Origin: CAZHFW01 sp964531675
GTDB lineage: Bacteria > Planctomycetota > Phycisphaerae > Phycisphaerales > UBA1924
DNA length: 64,000 nt
Assembly (NCBI GenBank): GCA_964531675.1
Contig: CAZHFW010000020.1
Location: 1-64,000, forward strand
Direction: 5' to 3'
Of the stretch, positions 58,895 to 64,000 are shown one piece after another; position 1 is the first letter of the stretch, and each line of letters opens with the position of its first letter. The notes beneath the pieces were generated by a model. The model searched no databases. It saw nothing but the letters and a program-made list of their open reading frames with translations, and was not told where the DNA came from. A program made the translations under genes and the position numbers.

Positions 58895-60592
58895 ATGTCC
58901 GGACGAAAGGTCTATCTCGAAACCTTTGGCTGCCAGATGAACGAGCTCGATTCGGAGCTCGTCGCGGGGCAACTGCGCTCCATGGGCTACGCCTTCACGC
59001 CGCGCCCCGAAGAGGCCGACGTGGTCCTCTACAACACCTGCTCGGTCCGCGAGCACGCCGAGCAGAAGGTCTGGTCGCGTCTGGGCGAGATGCAGATCCG
59101 CAAGCACGACGACCCCGCGCTGGTCGTCGGCGTCCTGGGCTGCATGGCCGAACGTGACGGCACCGACCTCATCAAGCGCATGCCCGTCGTGGACGTACTC
59201 TGCGGCCCCGGAGAACTCGACAAGCTCCCGGCGCTGCTCGACAACGCGGTCCGGACGCGTGAGTCCCTGGTCGCCGAAGAGGACGTGCCTTCGCGGCGCT
59301 CCGCGGGACAGGTCGCGCTGCAAGGCTCCACCTCGCGGCGCAGCGCCGCACTGGCCGCGGCTCAGGACACCCTCGAACTGCTTGACCTCTCGCGCTCGAT
59401 CTCGCCGGTCGACGACGCCTTGTCCTGGGATCACGCCGGCGGCGGCGGGATCAAGCGCACCGCGTACGTCCGCATCACGCGCGGGTGCAACAAGTTCTGC
59501 ACGTACTGCGTGGTCCCCTTCACGCGCGGCGCCGAGGTCCACAGACCCCCCGAGCACATCCTCGATGAGTGCAAGAAGCTCGCGGACGCGGGCGTCGTCG
59601 AGATCACGCTCCTTGGACAGACGGTCAACCACTATCGGTTCGAGCACGGCGCCGCGGTCTCGGTCAATGGCATCGTGCAGCCCCAGAAGGGCCGTGCCTT
59701 TGCGGGCGGGCACCGCCGCGACCCCCTCGCGGGCGCAAACACCACGACCTTCGCCGATCTGCTCGCGATGATCCATGAGAAGGTCCCCGCGATCCAGAGA
59801 TTGCGGTTCGTCACGAGCTATCCGCGCGACTTCGGCGATGACGTGCTCGAAGTGATCCGCGACCACCCGCGCATCTGCCGGTACCTGCACGTGCCGGTGC
59901 AATCGGGCTCTGACCGCATGCTCAAGATGATGAACCGCGGGTACACCGTCGCGGAATATCTTGAGTTCGTCGACCGGGCCAGGCACTATCTCCATCAGCC
60001 CGACGCGATCGATGGTCGCCCGGCGCGCCCGCTGTCCATCTCGTCGGACTTCATCGTGGGCTTCCCCACCGAGACCGAAGAGGACTATCAGGCGACCGTC
60101 GACATCGTGAGGAAGTGCCGGTTCAAGAACAGCTTCATCTTCAAGTACTCGCCGCGCCCGGGAACGACCGCGTACGACAAGCTCGCCGACGACGTGCCCG
60201 AAGACGTGAAGCGGCGTCGGAACAACGAGCTGCTGGCGGTCCAGAACGAGATCTGCGACCAGGTGAGCCGCGAGATGATCGGTCGGACCTACGACGTGAT
60301 CGTCGAAGGCCCTTCGCGGATGGAGAAGAAGAAGGCCAAGCCTCAGGCTCCGCAAGGCACCATCGCGCTGACGGTCTCCGCCAAGCCCGCGGTCGCGGTC
60401 GCCGAGCCCCCCACCGCCGACGCATCGGTCCAGCTCTCGAGCCGGACCGATGGCGACAACATCGTCTTCTTCGACGTCCCCGCAGCTCAAGTCGGACGGG
60501 TCGAAGACTGGGCGGGACGCATCGTCTCGGTCCGCATCACCGCCGCCAAAGCACTCTCGCTGACGGGCGAACTGGTTCAGAATCAGGGCTGA
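58895..60592 (+). CDS. miaB: tRNA-2-methylthio-N6-dimethylallyladenosine synthase, enlarged
   Basis: MiaB methylthiolates isopentenyl-adenosine 37 of tRNAs. The 565-residue chain has the N-terminal [4Fe-4S] cysteines Cys13 (FGCQMN), Cys49 (NTCSVRE) and Cys83 (LGCMAER), and the radical SAM cysteines Cys198, Cys202 and Cys205 (GCNKFCTYC). It is about 100 residues longer than usual. Extra segments lie at about 128-180, 247-285 (near the substrate loop, with HGAAVSVNGIVQPQKGRAF) and inside the TRAM domain near 500-545 (Ala/Pro-rich). MtaB or RimO are less likely given the ending. Confidence 0.93.
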   Translation: MSGRKVYLETFGCQMNELDSELVAGQLRSMGYAFTPRPEEADVVLYNTCSVREHAEQKVWSRLGEMQIRKHDDPALVVGVLGCMAERDGTDLIKRMPVVDVLCGPGELDKLPALLDNAVRTRESLVAEEDVPSRRSAGQVALQGSTSRRSAALAAAQDTLELLDLSRSISPVDDALSWDHAGGGGIKRTAYVRITRGCNKFCTYCVVPFTRGAEVHRPPEHILDECKKLADAGVVEITLLGQTVNHYRFEHGAAVSVNGIVQPQKGRAFAGGHRRDPLAGANTTTFADLLAMIHEKVPAIQRLRFVTSYPRDFGDDVLEVIRDHPRICRYLHVPVQSGSDRMLKMMNRGYTVAEYLEFVDRARHYLHQPDAIDGRPARPLSISSDFIVGFPTETEEDYQATVDIVRKCRFKNSFIFKYSPRPGTTAYDKLADDVPEDVKRRRNNELLAVQNEICDQVSREMIGRTYDVIVEGPSRMEKKKAKPQAPQGTIALTVSAKPAVAVAEPPTADASVQLSSRTDGDNIVFFDVPAAQVGRVEDWAGRIVSVRITAAKALSLTGELVQNQG

Positions 60593-60717
60593 GCATCCGA
60601 GTCCGCAGCGCAGCATGCACACACGTGGCGCGCGGTCCGCGAGCAGCCGGGGGAGCCGGCCCGGGGTCGTCGTGCACGCGGTCGGATGTTTCCGCGACCG
60701 GGGTTGCGCCTGAGGCC

Positions 60718-63693
60718 TCAGCCTCCGGACGCGGCGTCGTTCTCGCCATCGAACTGTTCGCGCGCCCGGCGTTTGGCGGCCAGCAGCGCCGATTCTTCGG
60801 GCTTGGCACCAGCATCCGGCGCGGGCTCTGCCGGTCCGGTCGCACCCGTCGCCGCGAGTCTCGCGGCGCGGCGGCGATCGCGAGCGGCCTGCCTGAGCTT
60901 CTCGGCGTCCGCATCGCTCAGCGCCATGCCGCCGGCCATCGCGCTCTGGTCCACCTTCTTCTTGACGCTCCGGAGCGTCGTCGTCTCCGTGGCGGTCTTG
61001 GCTTCCAGCTCCCGCGCCTGGCGGATCTGACAGCGATCCCACGCGATGCGCCGGGTGCCAACGTCAAGCAGGAAGACCACCAGCGCCGCGACCAGAAGCG
61101 AAGGCCACGCCGGAATCACCGCGACCTGCGGCGGAACACCCGCCCGATCAAACCAGCGCCGTTCCGTCGCGTCACCGAGCGCAACGACCTTGCCGCCGCC
61201 GGCCTGCGCGATCCGCTCGAGCAGCGCATCGTTGGACCGCAGGGCCCGATACTCGGTTCCCGCGGCCAGCGTCGCGCCCGCGATCACGGGGCTGAGCTTG
61301 CGCGACTCCCGCGCTGGCTTGATGAGCGCCACGTAGCTCCCCGTCTCCTGGACCGGCACCCGGGCCTCGTACATCCCGGGGCCCGACTGCACGAGTTCGA
61401 TCTCCCGCTTCTGGCCCGTGGGCGAGTAGATCGTCGCGGGCGCCGCCAGGCCTTCGGTGGGTTTGCCCGAGTCGTCGGAGGCTTCGAGTCTGACGACCAG
61501 CTCATCGCCCTCGATCTGAGCCGTGGGCTGGAGCGTGCGCGAGGCCGGGACACGCGAGGCTTGCCTGACGATCTGCGTCCAGAGCTTGGCGTATCCGGGC
61601 CAATCGAGCCAGGGCTTGGCCCACTTGTGCGCGTCGGAGGTAAACGCGACGACCTGACCGAGTTCGACGTTCCAGTGTGCCAGCACCGGTTCGCCCTCGG
61701 GCGTCACCATCGCGTTGATGATCGTGGGATCAGGCCTGGGCTGGGTCAGGGTCAGGCCTCCCAGCTCCGGCGTCTGCCCGAGACCGAGCGTCAACGCCGA
61801 ACCCGAGGGGAGCACGACCGGCTTAAACGGCGTCTCACGCACCATCGGCGTGCGCGCGATCCGCACCGCCTTGGCGAACACTCGCGGGAGCACGTGCGGA
61901 TTGGTCACGTTGTAGAACGGCCCGTCGCCCTTGCTCGCCATCTGCTCCATCGTCTGCAGATCGGCCTCATCCCCCACCGCGATGGTCGTGACCTTGATCC
62001 CTTCGGACGCGAGCTTCTCGCAGGTTCGCGGGAGCTGCTCGGAGAACTGCGAGCGCCCATCGGAGAGAAAGATGATGTGCTTCTGCTTGGCTTCGACCTT
62101 CGCGAGCTGCTCCCCCGCTGCCAGCAACGCGGGATAGCCATTGGTCCCGCCGTCGGGCGCGATGGACCGAACTTTCTCGGCGGTGCTGTCGGCGTCCTTG
62201 TTCGGCCCCATCGGCACGAGCACGTTCACGACGCTGTTGAACACGATGACGCCGACCATGTCGCGCTTGTCGAGCGAGCGGATCGCCATCGCGGCCGACT
62301 CGTTGGCGATCTCCTGCTGCGAGCGGAAGGAGCCCATGACCGACTTGCGCATCGATCCCGAGTTGTCGAGGACAAAGCAGATCGCGACGTCGGGCGTCAT
62401 CAGCTTGTCCGGGAGATCAAGCCTGACGGGCAGGATGGGCTCGATGGGCGTGCCGCGCCAGCCGCCGGCGCCGAAGCTCTGGGGACCGCCGATCATGACC
62501 AGCCCGCCGCCAAGCTCGCGCACGTAATCGACGATCGCGTCCTGCGATTCCCTCGACAGGGCGTCGGCCGGGACGTTCTCCAGCACGACCATGTCGTAGG
62601 CCTGGAGTCCGAGCAGATCTCCGGGGAATGCGCCGGGAGCGATGACCGCAACGTTGATCCCCGCTCGCTTGAGCGTGTCGGGGAGCACCGTCCCGCCCGC
62701 GCTGGCGTTCCCCTCTCCGACGCCATCGACGAAAAGCACGCTTCCCTTCCCGGGCGTGATCGTGAATGCTTCGCCCCGGTTGTTGTCCGAGAGCGTGTCG
62801 ACGCCTCCGTCGGGCTCGAACACCGCGGCGAATCGGTGCACGCGGGATTCGTCCAGCGCGACTTCCAGAAGCTCGACGTTCTTCCCCGCGTGAAGCTTGA
62901 CGCGTCGCCGCGAAGATCCGTCCGCAAGCTCCACGGGCTTGTTGTCCTGGAGCAGCCGGAGCGTGCCCGAGGCGTCCGACGTGGAGTTCAGGGTTACCCG
63001 GACGACGATCCTCGCCCCCGCGGCAGCCCGGGGAGGCGCGTCCACCGACTCCACGACCACTTCGTGATTGAACGCGTACTCGAGCGGCACGACATCGATC
63101 GGAATGCGCCGCCGGCCCTTTCCCGAAGCCCCCGCGAGCTGGCCCGCGGTCGCGACGGCATCGCCCGCGGTCTGGTTGCCATCGGAAAAGAGCACGATCC
63201 GCCCGGCCGACTCGGGCGGGATCATCGCTGACGCGAGCTTGAGGGCTTCGGCGATGTTGGTTCCTTCGGTTCCCGCGGGATCGAGCGAGCGTCCGAAGCT
63301 CCGGGATCTCGAGGGGCTGACAACCGCCGCGGCTCGCGCATCAAACGCCACGACGCCGTAGAGATCATCGGCCTGCCGGTCTTTCTCGGAAGCCAGCGCA
63401 TCCACGACGCCCGCGACGCGGTCCAGCGCGGTGCCGCCGGCGCTTCCCGCAAAGCGCCGCACGGAGCCCGAGGTGTCGACGACCGCGATCACCGCCAGGC
63501 GGTCCGTGCGTTTCTCCCACGCCGCCCCGCCCAGAGCGCCCGCGATCAGCGCCAGCAGCATGAGCCTGAGGAGAATCGCCGACCAGCGCCTCCAGAGCCC
63601 CATGGCCCGCATCCAGATCAGGGCAGCAGCGCCCATGGGCACGATCGCCGCGATCAGCGCGAGCCACTCGGGTTGATCGAGCCTGAAGTTCAT
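60718..63693 (-). CDS. Membrane protein with two von Willebrand A domains and a glutamine-amidotransferase-like domain
   Basis: The 991-residue protein has two membrane helices at the N-terminus (about 10-30 and 38-58), VWA domain 1 with MIDAS DTSGS (Asp73), a beta-sandwich region, a class I glutamine-amidotransferase-like domain (about 325-420, VLFVDGVGEGN and YVRELGGGLVMIGGPQSFG), VWA domain 2 with MIDAS DNSGS (Asp443), a further beta domain and a membrane helix near 870-885. The layout matches large planctomycete and Bacteroidetes Bat-like proteins. Its ATG overlaps the preceding partial gene by four bases, so both are one operon. Its role is unknown. Confidence 0.85.
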   Translation of the reverse strand: MNFRLDQPEWLALIAAIVPMGAAALIWMRAMGLWRRWSAILLRLMLLALIAGALGGAAWEKRTDRLAVIAVVDTSGSVRRFAGSAGGTALDRVAGVVDALASEKDRQADDLYGVVAFDARAAAVVSPSRSRSFGRSLDPAGTEGTNIAEALKLASAMIPPESAGRIVLFSDGNQTAGDAVATAGQLAGASGKGRRRIPIDVVPLEYAFNHEVVVESVDAPPRAAAGARIVVRVTLNSTSDASGTLRLLQDNKPVELADGSSRRRVKLHAGKNVELLEVALDESRVHRFAAVFEPDGGVDTLSDNNRGEAFTITPGKGSVLFVDGVGEGNASAGGTVLPDTLKRAGINVAVIAPGAFPGDLLGLQAYDMVVLENVPADALSRESQDAIVDYVRELGGGLVMIGGPQSFGAGGWRGTPIEPILPVRLDLPDKLMTPDVAICFVLDNSGSMRKSVMGSFRSQQEIANESAAMAIRSLDKRDMVGVIVFNSVVNVLVPMGPNKDADSTAEKVRSIAPDGGTNGYPALLAAGEQLAKVEAKQKHIIFLSDGRSQFSEQLPRTCEKLASEGIKVTTIAVGDEADLQTMEQMASKGDGPFYNVTNPHVLPRVFAKAVRIARTPMVRETPFKPVVLPSGSALTLGLGQTPELGGLTLTQPRPDPTIINAMVTPEGEPVLAHWNVELGQVVAFTSDAHKWAKPWLDWPGYAKLWTQIVRQASRVPASRTLQPTAQIEGDELVVRLEASDDSGKPTEGLAAPATIYSPTGQKREIELVQSGPGMYEARVPVQETGSYVALIKPARESRKLSPVIAGATLAAGTEYRALRSNDALLERIAQAGGGKVVALGDATERRWFDRAGVPPQVAVIPAWPSLLVAALVVFLLDVGTRRIAWDRCQIRQARELEAKTATETTTLRSVKKKVDQSAMAGGMALSDADAEKLRQAARDRRRAARLAATGATGPAEPAPDAGAKPEESALLAAKRRAREQFDGENDAASGG

Positions 63694-64000
63694 GGCGTCC
63701 CGGAAGCTCCCTTGGGCGTGGCGTCCTTGGCCGGCTCGGCCTTGGGCAGCGCCGCGGGCGCGCCGGGCTCGACGCGCTCGGAGTATCGGCGGAAGACGCG
63801 CCGGATCAGGTCGCTGTGACGACCGGGCACGGTCTGCTGCTCAATGGCTTTCTCCGCGCCCGCCGCGGCCTGACGGAACTGCTCATCCATCGCGCGACGC
63901 GAGGTGGCGGCACCTCCAGGAGAGTTCGGATCAAACCACTTGGCGATCACACGCTCGCCCGAAGGCGTCTGCTGGCGGGCATCCACCACGTCCGTCGCGC
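63690..64000 (-). CDS. C-terminal end of an unknown protein (cut by the window edge)
   Basis: The frame is open to the window edge, so only the last 102 residues are seen. They include VVDARQQTPSGERVIAKWFD, then a helical part with AIEQQTVPGRHSDLIRRVF and an Ala/Pro/Lys-rich tail. The ending QTVPGRHSDLIRRVFRRYSE is reminiscent of proteins found upstream of VWA/glutamine-amidotransferase membrane proteins in planctomycetes. The stop overlaps the VWA gene start by four bases (ATGA), indicating translational coupling. Confidence 0.7.
   Translation of the reverse strand, partial: ATDVVDARQQTPSGERVIAKWFDPNSPGGAATSRRAMDEQFRQAAAGAEKAIEQQTVPGRHSDLIRRVFRRYSERVEPGAPAALPKAEPAKDATPKGASGTP

Noticed and set aside
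60710..60721. Palindrome CTGAGGCCTCAG at the end of the VWA gene
   Set aside because: It covers the stop codon, has no T run after it, and a 12-bp palindrome of this composition can occur by chance.
60115..63231. A 1038-residue plus-strand frame opposite the VWA gene
   Set aside because: It overlaps the miaB 3' end and the VWA gene; composition is Arg/His/Gln-rich without motifs.

Overview
The window reads as chromosomal DNA from a GC-rich bacterium, most likely a planctomycete of the class Phycisphaerae. The clues are a membrane protein ending in a zinc ribbon of the planctomycete type (CGYDARGL followed by CPECG), a secreted protein with a PEP-CTERM-like tail ending in RRRRS, a DUF1844 protein, a secreted tricorn-type protease, a double von Willebrand A membrane protein, futalosine-pathway menaquinone synthesis (MqnD) and housekeeping genes scattered in very short operons. 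The assignment is inferred from gene content; no 16S rRNA gene is present.

Layout. Bases 1-1445 form an AT-richer island: one orphan secreted protein flanked by copies of a palindromic repeat. Then come gap and pyrC (minus), a tRNA-Pro, a frameshifted glyoxalase-fold gene, a TraB-like protein, a DUF1254/DUF1214 protein, a membrane protein divergent from a TetR regulator, and a GNAT/O-methyltransferase pair (to 10.5 kb). From 10.6 to 18.3 kb lie a tricorn-type protease, a lipoprotein amidase, an ArnT/PMT-type glycosyltransferase and pgk. From 18.7 to 22.4 kb is the F0 half of the ATP synthase plus the delta subunit, with atpZ divergent; atpC sits alone at 40.2 kb and no alpha, beta or gamma gene is in the window. 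A long alaS and a sthA-type transhydrogenase follow, then cmk, a sugar-isomerase-fold protein, gcvH and two unknown genes. From 31.8 to 45 kb are a GT2/lipid-A-N-domain pair, ferredoxin-iscX, holB, purF, a zinc-ribbon protein coupled to mqnD, an FAH hydrolase, smpB, atpC, a FecCD permease, the PEP-CTERM-like protein, mutL and a HIT protein. From 45 to 54 kb are nadC-birA, fabI, two unknown genes and sdhCAB. The last 10 kb hold a DUF1844 protein, a PpiC/SurA-like lipoprotein, a YraN nuclease, a histidine kinase, miaB and the start of a VWA-protein operon cut by the window end.

How the genes work together. Most are core metabolism: glycolysis (gap, pgk), purine and pyrimidine synthesis (purF, pyrC, cmk), NAD and biotin-protein modification (nadC, birA), fatty acid synthesis (fabI), and respiration. 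A di-haem SdhC together with MqnD suggests menaquinone-linked succinate oxidation feeding the ATP synthase. Translation and repair are represented by alaS, tRNA-Pro, smpB, miaB, mutL and holB.

A recurring pattern is a TANNNT hexamer 5-10 bases before the chosen start codon of 17 genes, usually without a Shine-Dalgarno sequence, which suggests widespread leaderless transcription. Other points worth a second look are the repeat-bounded island, the eukaryote-like AlaRS, the paired palindromes at 47979-48009, and the long G/C homopolymers in front of the PEP-CTERM-like gene.
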